From Epinephelus fuscoguttatus (Eukaryota; Chordata; Actinopteri; Perciformes; Serranidae): a DNA stretch of 64,000 nucleotides. The notes beneath the pieces were generated by a model. That model made no database searches. It was not told the DNA's origin and worked only from the letters and a program-made list of their open reading frames with translations. The position numbers and the translations under genes are program-made. Shown in pieces: positions 35,197-45,308 of this stretch. Position 1 is the first letter of the stretch; the number at the start of each line of letters is the position of its first letter. The stretch covers positions 39,954,143-40,018,142 of the forward strand of contig NC_064761.1 in the NCBI RefSeq assembly GCF_011397635.1, in the 5' to 3' direction.

Positions 35197-35549
35197 AAAG
35201 TAGGCCTCAGTGACGTCACTGAAGCCTCTGGCACTGCAAACACTCCCAACAGCTGTCATACGAAAACACATTTTTCTGTAGCGATGTGCCTTTACAGTCC
35301 CACTTATGTGTTAGTGACTGCTTGTGTATCCAGACTGCCATTTGCAGACATGAGGAAATAATGTATGAAAGTTTTACTGGGCTGTTTAAATAACTAGAGA
35401 ACTGAGAGCTTTGACGGAGACAATGTCAGGTTGTTGTGCTGTTTGAATTCCATATCGACAAACATTAACCTGACTGCTTAGAGGCTGTCGAAAAACACAA
35501 ACCCTCACCATGACACATGAAAAGCATGACTGGTCCTGTGCTGCTCTGA

Positions 35550-35714
35550 CTGTGTGTCCACTGCGCCATCTACCGACTGATGACGAGCAGCGCAACAACA
35601 CTAGGAAGAAACATGGCGACCTCCATGAGCGTCCACCTCTCTGATACGCGCTCGTTTTTCTGCACGTAAACTTACTGACGGGGGAACAAGGAGCACACAT
35701 CAGTCAGAAACAAG
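35550..35714 (+). promoter_or_regulatory. cbr4: candidate cbr4 promoter and non-coding first exon with uORF
   Basis: This CpG-containing segment ends at 35714 in a strong donor (aacaag followed by gtacgt). It carries CGCCATCT at 35564-35571, a YY1-like motif in reverse orientation. An 18-codon upstream ORF starts in good context at 35613 (aaacATGG) and stops at 35669. The cbr4 start codon lies 13 bases after a good acceptor (cctctcctgcag, ending 36925), which suggests a spliced 5' UTR. Transcript data would be needed; an alternative is a first exon that begins near 36880. Confidence 0.4.
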
Positions 35715-36011
35715 GTACGTTACAGTTAGCTCTGTGAATTATATGATACAGGCGCAGTTAACAAGCTGAACAGCTGCTGACGTCCCCAGACAACAATATG
35801 ACCCTAAAATTGAAACAGTCTTTCCTGCTTTCAGGTTTTATTAAATCCTCTCACATGATTCCATCCACTCTCTCCAGAGCTGTACCCTCCCTTAGCTACA
35901 TGCGCTCAAACTTTTAAGAGGTATTAGTGTAAGTGTTTTGGTGTATGTGTACTATATGTATTGTGGTATGCGTGTATTGGTTTGTCTATTGTAGTAGATG
36001 TATTGTGGTGT

Positions 36012-36716
36012 ACACTGATCAGCCAGAACCACTGACAGGTGAAGTGAATAACTTTGATCATTTTGTTCCAGTGCATTGTTCTGCTGGGAAACCTTTGGTT
36101 CTGGCATTCATGTGGATACCACCTGACATGTTCCACCCACTCAAACACCGTTGCAGACCAAGTACCCCCCGTCATGGCAACAGTACTCCCCAATGGCAGT
36201 GGCCCCCCAGCAGGATAATGCACCATGCCACACTGCAAACATGGCTCAGGAATGGCCCAAGGAATGTGACAAAGACCTCAAAGTGTCAACCTGGCCTCCA
36301 AATTCCCCAGATCCCAATCTGAATGAGCATCTGTGGCACGTGCCATTAACCCACCTCACAACCCACTGGACTAAATGGATCTGCCGCTAACGCACTGGTG
36401 CCAGACACTGCAGGACACTCCCAGAGATCCTGTGTCCATGCCTCCACAGGTCAGAGCCAAGTCCCATCCAAGGAGGCCCCACCTTGGATTAGGGTACATC
36501 TGGGGTACCGGCACATCACAAGAATCCTTGAGCAGATTGGGACCTGGGAAATTTAGAAGTGAGGTCGACACCTTGAGCTTTGTGTCACGCTCCACAGGCC
36601 ATTTCTAAACAGTTTGTGTAGTGTGGCATGGTGCATTATCCTGCTGGGGGGCCACTGCCATTGGGGAGTACTGTTGCCATGAAGGGGGGGGGGGGGTTAC
36701 TTGGTCTGCAGATGGA
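36012..36716 (+). mobile_element. rearranged Tc1/mariner-type transposon relic
   Basis: A TA dinucleotide precedes acactgatcagccagaacca at 36012, matching the terminal sequence of a widespread teleost mariner-like element. Residues QQDNAPCHTANM and WPPNSPDPNLNEHLW, readable at about 36205-36345, are the second aspartate and glutamate motifs of a Tc1/mariner DDE transposase. The remainder is deleted and the right part is a foldback (see the repeat entry), so the copy is dead. It lies in the putative first intron of cbr4. Confidence 0.7.
36151..36709. repeat. foldback inverted repeat inside the mariner relic
   Basis: The left arm 36151-36233 and right arm 36621-36709 are near-identical inverted copies (for example ggcaacagtactccccaatg in the left arm is complemented in the right). 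The right arm has an expanded G run (about 36684-36696) where the left has six C. The spacer is about 390 bases. Confidence 0.85.
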
Positions 36717-36938
36717 GATGTGAAATACAATACTTTTCAATGTATGTGATAATAATTCATTGTACAAAATAAGAAAAAGCATGTTGGCTGATTCCAATAT
36801 TTCATTTTAAAGCCAGTATCGGCCGTAGATACAAAATACATGTGATACCCACTCCGTTGCTCTAGTTGTTAATACAGTCATGTGCAGTGCTGTGTTGATG
36901 TGCGATGCTGCCGCCTCTCCTGCAGTGTGGTGTCAGTC

Positions 36939-37083
36939 ATGTCCAGGCTGGCAGTGGTGTGTGGGGGCTCCAGGGGCATTGGGAAGGCTGTGTCCCGCCT
37001 GCTGGCAGAGAGAGGCTGCAGGTTGGCTGTTGTCTCCAGGAGCGAAGAAGCTGCCCGTGCCACTGTTGTATCTCTGCGTGGAG
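36939..37083 (+). CDS. cbr4: cbr4 exon 1 (coding): NADPH-binding GGSRGIG
   Basis: The exon is 48 codons plus one base, donor gtacag. It encodes [20 protein letters not shown], then RLAVVSR, the first beta-alpha-beta unit of the Rossmann fold. A short 312-base intron follows. Confidence 0.93.
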
Positions 37084-40000
37084 GTACAGAGCTGTACACA
37101 CAAACATGTATCAGAAGCCAACATGTAAACCTCAGGCAATGAACTGATAGTGATTAGAAAGCCCTGACATTTACTGAGATGGAAAGCCAGACGGAATTAA
37201 ATAAAATAAATATGAAGCTGACAGTGTTCCCCCACTTCCCTGTCAGTCTCACACACAAGTGTAAGCACACAGTACCTGATTCAGTGCTTTTGTGCTATAG
37301 AATAGGAGAAATGTAGACCTACAACACCTGCAGCTGTTATAACCAGATAGTCTTGTAACTAACATACTCACAGACCTTCTGTATCTGCACTCTAGATGAC
37401 CATGTGGCTTTCAGCTGTGATGTCTCTAAAGAGCAGGAGGTGCAGAAAACCTTTGAGACGATCCACAAGACCTGCGGGAACATCTCTTATCTCGTGAATG
37501 CAGCTGGCATCAACAGGTGAGCAGACACTTGAGCCGGCTCCTCTGCTGATGCATTTGCAAATGTATGTATGGACATATATATGCATGGAAAAATGGATAT
37601 GATGTTGTCACAAAACACTGAACTTCATGGCTCTCCTATTACTGTGTGTGTTTGTACAGGGATGCCCTGTTACTGAGGACCAAGTCGGAGGACATGGTTG
37701 CTCTGCTTCACACCAACCTGCTGGGCACCATGCTGACCTGCAGGGCAGCGCTGCGCAGCATGCTGCAAACCCAGGGAGCTGCCATTGTTAATATAGGTAC
37801 AGTACTGAGGCCCAATTGCAGTGTTCACACTCTCAGATTTTGAGGCACGTTCCCACAAAGTCAGTGAGGGCTTAGGGCAGCCCCACTATCAAACTGTCAA
37901 GTGCACGAGAGCTCTGTTGCAGATATTTTGAGCCCTATATGCACACTTTCTGCAGATGGTACCTGAGGGAATAACCCACAGTTCATATCGGGAGCCTTTT
38001 ACTGAAGGTAAACATATGTTTTACCACACCACACCTACTCTGCAGAGGAATATGTACGATTATTTGGTACTTTAATTTTGCAGCATTGGTGGTGAAAGCA
38101 AACAAACTGTCCATGGACTGTTAAATGCTCTATTTTCTTTGAATTGATTTGTAATCCATAGCTAGCCTAGCCAAGCCTATAATCGAGACTAGCCACCACT
38201 ATTGAGGTTTGGCAAAATCTAGAGGAAAAGGTGCCAGGCTGTATATGTAATAATGCACTTTTAGATGGCTAATTGTTGAAACATTTTATTCAGTGTATAG
38301 GCTCCTTTCACCATGAAGAGGGTAAAAACATAAAGCCAAATATCCCAAACCTGTAGGTGTACCATATGTAGCATGTTTTGGCATCATTAAGGCCTGATAT
38401 GTTGCTGCAAAGTGCTGTCCCATTTCTGTTTGTACCATTCCAAATCTCCACATTTTACAGTGGTGGAAAAAAGTTTTCGGACACCCTTAAAATTTTACAC
38501 AATCTCAAATATTATCATGAAATATTTGTGGAAAAATCTTTTTTGTGTTTCAAAAGGTGTGGCTGCATTAGACAGATACAAACAAATACAAATTATATTT
38601 TTTTTTGTTTATTGTTTACAAGAAAAACTAACAAAACTAAATTCTTGACAGTTTCAATATGTCAGTTCTCAACATTGTCGGTATCAAAGTCAACAAATAA
38701 CAGAGAATGTGTTCAAAACTGAACAAAACATAAATAAACCATCACATCATCAAATTAATATTTAGTAGTCCTGCCACTGGCACGTAGTAGAGCTCTAATC
38801 CTGGCTGGCATGTTCCCCACGAGCCTTTCACACTGTTGAGGGGTAATCTTGTCCCATTCTTCTTGAATTACTGATTTTAATTCTTCTAAATTCTTTGGTT
38901 TATGCTTTGAAACAGACCTTTTGATAATCCACCACAGATTTTCAATGGGGCTCATGTCCGGGGATTGAGCTGGCCACTCTAAGACCTGGATACTGTGCTC
39001 CTGCAGCCAAGTTCTACTGGCCTTGGATGTGTGTGGCAAGGGCATTATCTTGTTGAAACATCCAGTTTTTACCTCGACAGTGCACGCAGAAGGGAGCATG
39101 TGGGTTTGGAGAATGGTACAATACTTGGTAGAGTTCAATGTGCCATCACAGACAGTGAGATGACCAACACCAGCAGCACTCATGCATCCCCAAACCATGA
39201 TACTGCCTCCACCATGCTTGACAGCAGGTACTGTACATGCTGGAGATAATGCTTCGCCTGGCCTTCTGCGTACCCTCACATTAGTAGGAGGAAGATAAAG
39301 CTGGAAACTGGACTCATCTGACCACAAAATCTTCTTCCAGTTCCTGGCTGTCCAGTTCTTGTGTGCCTGGGCCCAACGACGCGGGCTAACCTCTGTCTCT
39401 CATTGATCAGGGGCTTCTTGATAGCCTTGTAGGACCTTAAGCCATGATCTAAAAGTCGGCCACGTACAGTGCGGGTGGAACACTGGACACCAGTTTGGTT
39501 TGACCACTGCTGCTGAAGCTCCTGTGATGTCATTTGGCGGTTTTGCCTGCACGTGCGGATCAGGATGCGGTCATTTCTTGCTGAAGAAACCCTTGGACGC
39601 CCAGATCTTGGTTTGTCTTCCAAGCTGTTGGTTCGTCTGTATTTCTGCAGAGTGTATCCACCTGCTGAAGGACTGCATCTGCACTTCTTGGCTATCTGGC
39701 GGCAGCTGTACCCTTCCTGGCTGAGAATCTTTATCTTCAGGCGTGTTTCCTGCGTTAGGTTCCTTGTTTTAGCCATTTTTGTGTCTGAAGAACTTTCAAA
39801 TGGGCTGGCTTTATGTAGACACGAAGCTTGGCAACAAAAATTGTGTCTTTTAATAAAAAGAACGACCTTCATCACTGGTACCAAAATGACCCAATACTCA
39901 AAATTTCTTATGTATTTTTATGGAACCAATCAATTTTAAGTTTTTAATGGCTTTTTTAGGATTTATTTAGAATTTTGGCTGTGACTGTACTAAAAGAAAT

Positions 40001-40915
40001 TGCACTTGAAGACCTAAGAGTGATTCTTAATGCAATATTTCACAAATGCATGGGGTGTCCGAAAACTTTTTTCCACCACTGTAGGATGGAGATTGGGATT
40101 TTCCCTGAACCCAGTGGCCCTCGTGGTTGACATCATGTTTTCAATTTGCTCACTAGGTGGCACTATGCATCATTGGTACATTCTTTGGATTCACCAAAGT
40201 TTTGCAGCCTTACTTTAAAGCTTTGTAGTGGTACATTTTACATTTACATCCATGTTTTTGCCCATTTACTACATTGATTTTATTAGTATAATGAGATAAA
40301 TTGAAACCAGTTGCTGACTTGAACCGAGGTAAGCCTACAGAACGCATTAGATTGGTACATGTGTAAATATTAGTGCTTTGTATCTATCATCCTGTAAAAG
40401 CATCATGGCATCACAAACTGTAGTAGCTTCCTGCAAGTGTTTCTTTTGAACATGGCTGTCATACTAAGTGATCTTAATGGATGTCTGTTTGTTGTTTGCA
40501 GGCTCTGTTGTTGGCCTGAAAGGGAACGCCGGCCAGTGTGTTTACAGTGCCAGTAAAGCCGGTCTAGAGGGCTTCACACGCTCTTTGGCTAAAGAAGTCG
40601 CATCACGCAATGTCAGAGTTAACCTGCTGGCTCCCGGTACAGTACACCTTCATCTTCTTGCATCACCTTTTTCTGTCTCTGTCCTCTTATTTGTCCTGTT
40701 TTTAAACCTCTCTCATGTCCCTGCCCACTCTTTTAGGTTTCATCCACACCGACATGACCGCAGGGCTGAAGGAGGAGGTTGGGGTACGCTCCATCCCGCT
40801 GGGGAGATTCGGTGAGCCAGAGGAGGTAGCCCATGCTGTCCTCTTCCTTTTGGAGTCTCCCTACGTTACAGGACAGGTGCTGGTGGTGGATGGAGGACTG
40901 CAGCTGGCCATGTAA
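36939..40915 (+). CDS. cbr4: carbonyl reductase family member 4 (3-oxoacyl-ACP reductase subunit), 5 exons
   Basis: Exons: 36939-37083, 37396-37516, 37660-37796, 40502-40636, 40737-40915. They total 717 bases, 238 residues plus TAA; human CBR4 is 237. It is a short-chain dehydrogenase/reductase with a Rossmann fold: GGSRGIG at residues 9-15 binds NADPH, NAAG at 83-86, catalytic Ser136, Tyr149 and Lys153 (YSASK), and PG near 180 in VNLLAPG. Family knowledge: CBR4 forms a heterotetramer with HSD17B8 in the mitochondrial matrix, giving the ketoacyl-ACP reductase step of mitochondrial fatty-acid synthesis, and also reduces quinones. The start was chosen because its spacing to GGSRGIG equals the human protein; an in-frame ATG at 36882 lies before the likely splice acceptor. 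The gene looks intact. Confidence 0.96.
37084..37395 (+). other. cbr4: cbr4 intron
   Basis: This is a 312-base GT-AG intron with nothing notable in it. Confidence 0.85.
37396..37516 (+). CDS. cbr4: cbr4 exon 2 (coding): NAAG motif
   Basis: The exon is 121 bases, phase 1 to 2, with acceptor gcactctag and donor gtgagc. It encodes [20 protein letters not shown] and ends [10 protein letters not shown], with the SDR structural NAAG motif. Confidence 0.93.
37660..37796 (+). CDS. cbr4: cbr4 exon 3 (coding)
   Basis: The exon is 137 bases, phase 2 to 1, with acceptor tgtacag and donor gtacag. It encodes [20 protein letters not shown], then [10 protein letters not shown] and AAIVNI. The Asn in HTNL corresponds to the SDR active-site asparagine. 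Confidence 0.93.
38458..40081 (-). mobile_element. Tc1/mariner-type transposon with perfect 29-base TIRs and TA target
   Basis: The termini cagtggtggaaaaaagtttt, continuing cggacaccc, are identical at both ends in inverted orientation (38458-38486 and 40053-40081). TA dinucleotides flank the copy at 38456-38457 and 40082-40083, the expected target duplication. The TIRs are short compared with the roughly 200-base IR/DR ends of many fish Tc1 elements. Perfectly matching TIRs beside a decayed transposase suggest either a fairly young copy of an already dead lineage or mobilisation in trans. Confidence 0.92.
38755..39776 (-). pseudogene. frameshifted Tc1/mariner transposase
   Basis: Read on the minus strand, the start at 39776 gives [20 protein letters not shown], an N-terminal helix-turn-helix ([13 protein letters not shown]) and a GRPR box ([12 protein letters not shown]). 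A frame change near 39330-39390 precedes the WSDESSFQL first-aspartate motif. The QDNA second-aspartate motif near 39040-39070 lies in a different frame from its flanks. [11 protein letters not shown] supplies the glutamate. The total span fits a family length of about 340 residues. The enzyme cannot be made as is. Confidence 0.88.
40502..40636 (+). CDS. cbr4: cbr4 exon 4 (coding): catalytic Ser/Tyr/Lys
   Basis: The exon is 135 bases, phase 1 to 1, with acceptor gtttgcag and donor gtacag. It encodes [20 protein letters not shown], containing Ser136 and the YxxxK motif (Tyr149, Lys153), then a [10 protein letters not shown] segment. Confidence 0.95.
40737..40915 (+). CDS. cbr4: cbr4 exon 5 (terminal coding)
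   Basis: The exon is 179 bases, phase 1 start, with acceptor cttttag and TAA at 40913-40915. It encodes [35 protein letters not shown] and ends [12 protein letters not shown], the SDR C-terminal dimer-interface pattern seen in ketoacyl reductases (VDGG). Confidence 0.95.
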
Positions 40916-41420
40916 GGGAAGGGGCCGTCCTCTGAAATCATCTCTCCTCTGAAAACAATGGCAGCGAGGCAGGTAAAAGCCTCACTCTGCTTTTTCTTGA
41001 AAAAACTATCAGACTGTAGAGGAAATGGTTCAAAAATAAGATGAAGCGGCAGTGGGCTCTGTGTTACCCGTGACTGAGGAGCATCAGACTGACAGAAAGT
41101 GGACATTTACACGTAACAATGCTTCATAGCTGGAGTTGGATATTGCCCTGTGGCCACATGTCAAGCCACATCTGGTAAGCTGTAGGAGTGTGAGATTGGA
41201 CATAGTGTTTGCCAGCGCTGTGTTACTTGAGATTGGTTTTGAAGGTCTTGGTTTTGTCTCAGACTCGACCACATTTTCATCAGTCTTGTCTCAGCCTCAG
41301 ATATAGAGGACTCGGGATTTTATTACAAGACCTGTCAAGACCACAGCTGCAGGGATATCACTAAAATTGCCATTTGTGCAACAAAGGAGTGTTGAATAAA
41401 GATTAAGTTGGTTTCAGCTC
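40916..41420 (+). other. cbr4: cbr4 3' UTR with poly(A) signal
   Basis: AATAAA occurs at 41395-41400 (gttgaataaagattaag), about 480 bases after the stop, and I infer cleavage shortly after it. The segment 41230-41340 includes a gtcttggt/gtctcagactcga-type repeat common in fish, so part of the UTR may be repeat-derived. Confidence 0.55.
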
Positions 41421-41827
41421 TTTAGTATTTGTTTGAATTTGTTTACTCATAGAAAAAAAGAAAAATTCCCACACATAAAATTCAAGACATTTCTCTAGAG
41501 TTGTTCCAAAGCTAATACCCGTATCGGAAACACCCCGACACTGCCTTAAATGCTGGATCAGGTATCAGTGAGTATGCAAGTCTATGCACTGATCTAATAC
41601 CACGTAATTCCTCAGAAAACTTCAAAGTAGTTTCACAGCCGGATAAAACGACAGTTTTCCTGGAAGGCAATTCTTGGCTGCTCTAAAACAGTCGCCTGCA
41701 TAACACGTTACGCTGTGCAGCCACTGGCAACTTCTGTTTTAGAGTTGATTTCTGCTAAGTAGCTTAACGTTAGCTGTTAAGGAAACGTCAACAATTTGGC
41801 AACATTTTACACTGGAAAGCCCCACTG

Positions 41828-41935
41828 GTAAAAAGGCCAACTGCACAGTTTGCAAGGCTTTAGTTTCAAGGGGTGGCACCAGTGTTGCCAGTTTCAACAC
41901 CAGCAATCTTATAAAGCCTTTCTATACACCAGTCA
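41828..41935 (+). pseudogene. hAT transposase remnant: BED-type zinc finger
   Basis: A short in-frame stretch reads KANCTVCKALVSRGGTSVAS and then FNTSNLIK. The CxxC pair and the TSNL segment are typical of the BED finger at the N-terminus of hAT transposases; the expected downstream histidines are lost. It is a dead fragment. Confidence 0.6.
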
Positions 41936-42059
41936 TAGCAATCATCTCAGCTCCCTGGGAGCAGTACTCGGCATCAGCTGGTGTACAAGAGCAGGTATTG
42001 GAATCATTATTGGGAAGGAAAAATGGTATCAGAACATCTCTACATTTTTGACAGTACGA

Positions 42060-42352
42060 TTATACTGTACATACTCACATATGGACCTGCACTTGTATGG
42101 TGCTCTTCTAGTCTCCTAACCACACAAAGTGCTTTTACACTACATGACACATTGACTCATTCACACACTGGTGGCCAAGGCTGCCATACATGGTGCCACC
42201 TGCTACTCAGTTCACACGCTCTCACACAATTTAAGGTTCAGTATCTTGCCCAAGGATACTTCGACATACGGACTGGAGGAGCTGGGGATTGAACCGCCAA
42301 CTTTCGATTTGTGGACGACCCGATCCGCTCTACCTCTCAGCCACAGTCGCCC
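42060..42352 (-). repeat. tRNA-derived SINE
   Basis: On the minus strand the head (from about 42352 downward) contains a box-A-like tggctgagaggtagagcgg and a box-B ggttcaatcccc spaced as in a tRNA. The body contains the fish-wide sequence cttgggcaagatactgaacc in that orientation. It is a SINE rather than a tRNA gene because the tRNA-like fold is imperfect and a non-tRNA body follows. Confidence 0.7.
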
Positions 42353-42424
42353 ACATACGGTGTAGCAGTACAAGAGGTGAATGAAGTTGAATCTCCATTT
42401 GTTTTCCGCGGGTGTTTTTCATGT

Positions 42425-42632
42425 GCAACTGGTAGGAGGCCCCGGGGCAGACCCAGAACACTGGAGGGATTATATTAGCTCATGTGGTTTGGGAACACCT
42501 CAGGGTCCCCCAGGAGGAGCTGGAAAGTGTTGCTGGGGAGAGGGACGTTTGGAGTACATTGCTCAGCCTGCTGCCCCAATGACCCAGCCCTGGATAAATG
42601 GATGAAAATGGATGGATGGATGTTTTTATGGG
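42425..42632 (+). repeat. LINE 3' fragment with (ATGG)n tail
   Basis: The segment contains the end of a non-LTR reverse-transcriptase ORF in broken form (residues RDYIS can be read, followed by a TPQGPPGG-like reading where the intact family has PQEEL). It ends ggatgaaaatggatggatgg, the short tandem tail of a widespread fish LINE. It is a 5'-truncated copy. Confidence 0.65.
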
Positions 42633-43609
42633 AATGTGGATCTTTCAGATCACTTTGAGGAGTGCCTATGATTTGCATCTTTCACATTATAAGCGTGTCA
42701 TGCAGTGTGGTACTTGCACTGCTCCGGTCTTGGTCATGACTTAGTCTCGGTTTGTTTACCATCAAAATTCTTGCTGCAGACCACAAAAAGTGAACAAAAT
42801 TTTTGCCCAAGTTGTAAAAAGGCAGTTAGTTGTTGACATAGGAGACACAAAACCACGTCTCTCAGAGAACCACTGTCCTGCTGCTCTCTGTCTTTCTGCT
42901 GAGTCACTCTGTCCAGCCACAGTAGGCGTGGCCTGATGTGTGTGTGACACTCGGTCATGACTAACGCTACTGACTCCAGAGTGTCTGGCCCAGTCCAGAC
43001 CTCCGTGCCCTGAGGTCCTAAATTTGATCAGTGGATTGAACGCTGTTGGTCTTTTTCCATGACTGTAAAGCGCCCTCCACTGATCGTAGCGCTCGTGTTT
43101 TGTTTCCCTGCCGCCCCAGGGAGACCCCCTCACAGCCAGCGGCCCCTCTGAGCCCACCTCTGGAGGGGCCTGTCGAGGGGCCAGGCATGTTGGGCTGCAG
43201 CTGGAGGAAATTAGAGGTAGAGGTGGAGGCGGGGAGGGGGGTATTTTTAGCTCTGGGAATGTTTTGAGTGTCTGGTTACAGCTCTGGACCAGTAGTGTGG
43301 ATGGATGGGGTTGGAGGTGGCTGTCATGCTCAGTGATGAGATTTGAAATGCTGTGCTGGTTGTTCCCTTCACTGAAGCATGCCATTACCTTCCATGAGTG
43401 TCATAACTTCAGATGAACAACTTCGATTGTTCTCTTTCATGTACAAACATCCTAAACGCTGTATTTCCTATTAAAGCATTGGATTGCATTACACTGTGAT
43501 TAGCAATCTTAGCAAGAATGGTATTTCCACTGTGACTGATGATGTGTTTTTTGGCATTCTCTTATTGTTTTAGGAAGAGCCTGCCAGTCTATAAAAACAT
43601 CTCACGCTG

Positions 43610-45147
43610 TCTCTGAAGAGTTTGATTTTATTAACTTTCATAACCTAAAATAATATCAGGAGAACAATCCATATACAGGCATTGATTGGCATAGAAATGT
43701 GCAAACACAGTAACTGTCAGCTGATGCAAGCTCCGAACAGACAGAAGAAGATGTCCACTTTGTATAGAGTTACAGAGGTGACGAAAATAGTAGATATAAA
43801 TATAACTTGCTTTCACTTTCTACCAGCTTAGAGTGTTTTGTACCCCTGAATAGTGGGGGGAAAAAAAGTTTTTATACATCCTGGAAACAGTCGTTTGGCA
43901 CTGTATAAGTGTCCAAAAATAACATGCAAAGAAATTGTGTTTGCATTAAGCCTGAAAGTGATTTAAGGCAGTAAATATATTTATAAAACTTCATGATACA
44001 GATAGGATTGTTTTGTCAGTGAACAAAAGGTTGCTGATATAATTTATGTCAGGATTGTTGGGAATTTTTTTTCATACAAAAATAAAATGGACAATCTGTG
44101 ATGTGTGTGACAAATACACTGAAACCTTTCACAGCACCCTCTCTCCAGTGAGAACATTTCAATACACCCTTTTAAAATAAACCATCAAAGAAAAAAAAAA
44201 AAATCACAAAAATGAACCTCCATCACCAGTTTTCCATTATCTTCCATTTTTGATATCACCACAGTTACTCAAATCCCTCTATTAAGAATGAACTTATCAT
44301 ATTAAATGTCCATCAGAAAAACCTGCTTGTTTCCATCGCTGTCTCTTCCTGTGTCTGTTAATCCAACCTCCTTAAATTCTGCAGCACCCACAAACAAACA
44401 AACAAATCTCATCCATATGTGAGCGTCCTCTTTCCCAAACCTCATTTCCCCTGCTAAAAAAAACATCCTGTTTGTAAGGCCCGGCCTTTTCCGATAAGCA
44501 AATCTATGACAACACTGAGACTGTATGATACTGCAACTGCAAACTGTGCTGCACAAGCCCACATAATAATGATCTCCTTCGTCAAAGCTACAATGCTTTG
44601 AATCATTCAGTCTCTTTTTAAGTCTCTCCCGCAGGTCCACTTTTAAACAGTGCTGGTGGAGTGCTACGTACAGATACAGTATTAGTCTGTGTATATTAAA
44701 TGGCACCACTTGAACATGCATAGTAATTCTAGGTTTCATTTTTAAACCTGTTTTTTGTTCTTTACAGTCATAAGAGGCACTTAAACAGACAACCCTTTGC
44801 AAAAACAGAATCAACCGTACAGAAACATAAGAGAGCGTATTTATGAACAGTCTTTCCTCGTGGTAAACACTTCAATCATTGTCCAGGTCCAGTTGATAAA
44901 ACGAAGCATGGGAAAACAACTCGATGAATTCTGTAGTATAATAGATTGTGTCATACTATAAAAACATATGAAAACCGCGGTTGCACCGGCTCACTGCCCA
45001 CCGACCCTTTAGTTCAATGATAGAGTCCCTCAGGTGGACAAGGTTTTGTTCTGCCCCTCGTCGCCGTCATAAAGTATTTGTCTCAGGAGTGCTGGGAACA
45101 AGGGCAGCTTGAAGGGTTTTTCTGGGGGGGTGAACTCCCTGTGGTCT
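43610..45147 (-). other. palld: palld 3' UTR with poly(A) signal
   Basis: On the minus strand the stop at 45150-45148 is followed by about 1.5 kb of non-coding sequence, ending with an AATAAA signal at 43632-43627 (complement of TTTATT). The 170-codon open frame at 44302-44814 lies inside this UTR and shows no family resemblance. Confidence 0.6.
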
Positions 45148-45308
45148 CTACAGGTCGTCACTTTCCACCAGGCCACCGGGCGGCAGCGGGCTGGAGTCGG
45201 GGAAGAAGGCCGCCTTCACGTCCAGCCCTCTCTCTGTCAGTGCGGCGTAGCGGCTGGTGGAGGGACGCACCTTCTTGGGCTTGGGGAGGTTAGGCTGTTG
45301 CCACTGAG
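45148..45308 (-). CDS. palld: palld terminal exon: C-terminal tail
   Basis: The exon has phase 1 start, 52 complete codons and TAG at 45150-45148. It encodes QWQQPNLPKPKKVRPSTSRY, then AALTERGLDVKAAFF and ends LVESDDL. This matches the human palladin C-terminus (ending ...ALVESEDL from memory). The acceptor is cctcag, and the frame excludes the overlapping AG five bases on. Confidence 0.94.

Larger units (their letters stand above)
29811..35549. other. sh3rf1-cbr4 intergenic region, transposon-filled
   Basis: No gene was recognised here. It contains a poly(T) run (29881-29903), two tandem copies of the ggtccagtgtgtagg repeat with a nested hAT-like element (30628-31976), and a large TIR element enclosing an A/T-rich simple-sequence field (33256-35196), all listed separately. 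The stretch 31980-33250 shows nothing distinctive. Confidence 0.7.
37797..40501 (+). other. cbr4: cbr4 intron hosting a Tc1/mariner element
   Basis: This 2.7-kb GT-AG intron separates exon 3 from the catalytic exon. Sixty per cent of it is the 1624-base transposon at 38458-40081; without that the intron would be about 1.1 kb. The remaining flanks show no gene. Confidence 0.9.
41421..43609. other. cbr4-palld convergent intergenic region
   Basis: No gene was recognised here. It contains a hAT transposase BED-finger remnant (about 41828-41935), a tRNA-derived SINE (about 42060-42352) and a LINE 3' fragment (42425-42632), listed separately. The GC-rich stretch at 43060-43250 gives a 207-codon minus-strand open frame (42762-43385) that is proline-rich, lacks homology I know and is probably compositional. 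Confidence 0.65.

Noticed and set aside
36882..36938. Upstream in-frame ATG extending cbr4 by 19 residues
   Set aside because: The extension is Cys-rich and unlike CBR4, and it is interrupted by a good splice acceptor at 36925. The ATG at 36939 gives the human-like spacing to GGSRGIG.
42283..42352. tRNA gene on the minus strand
   Set aside because: A- and B-box-like motifs are present, but the body continues into a SINE and the cloverleaf is imperfect, so it is a SINE head.
42762..43385. 207-codon minus-strand open frame between cbr4 and palld
   Set aside because: It lies in a GC-rich, proline-biased stretch beyond the palld poly(A) signal, with no homology I recognise. Composition explains it.
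44302..44814. 170-codon minus-strand open frame after palld
   Set aside because: It falls in the palld 3' UTR with no plausible splice link or domain.
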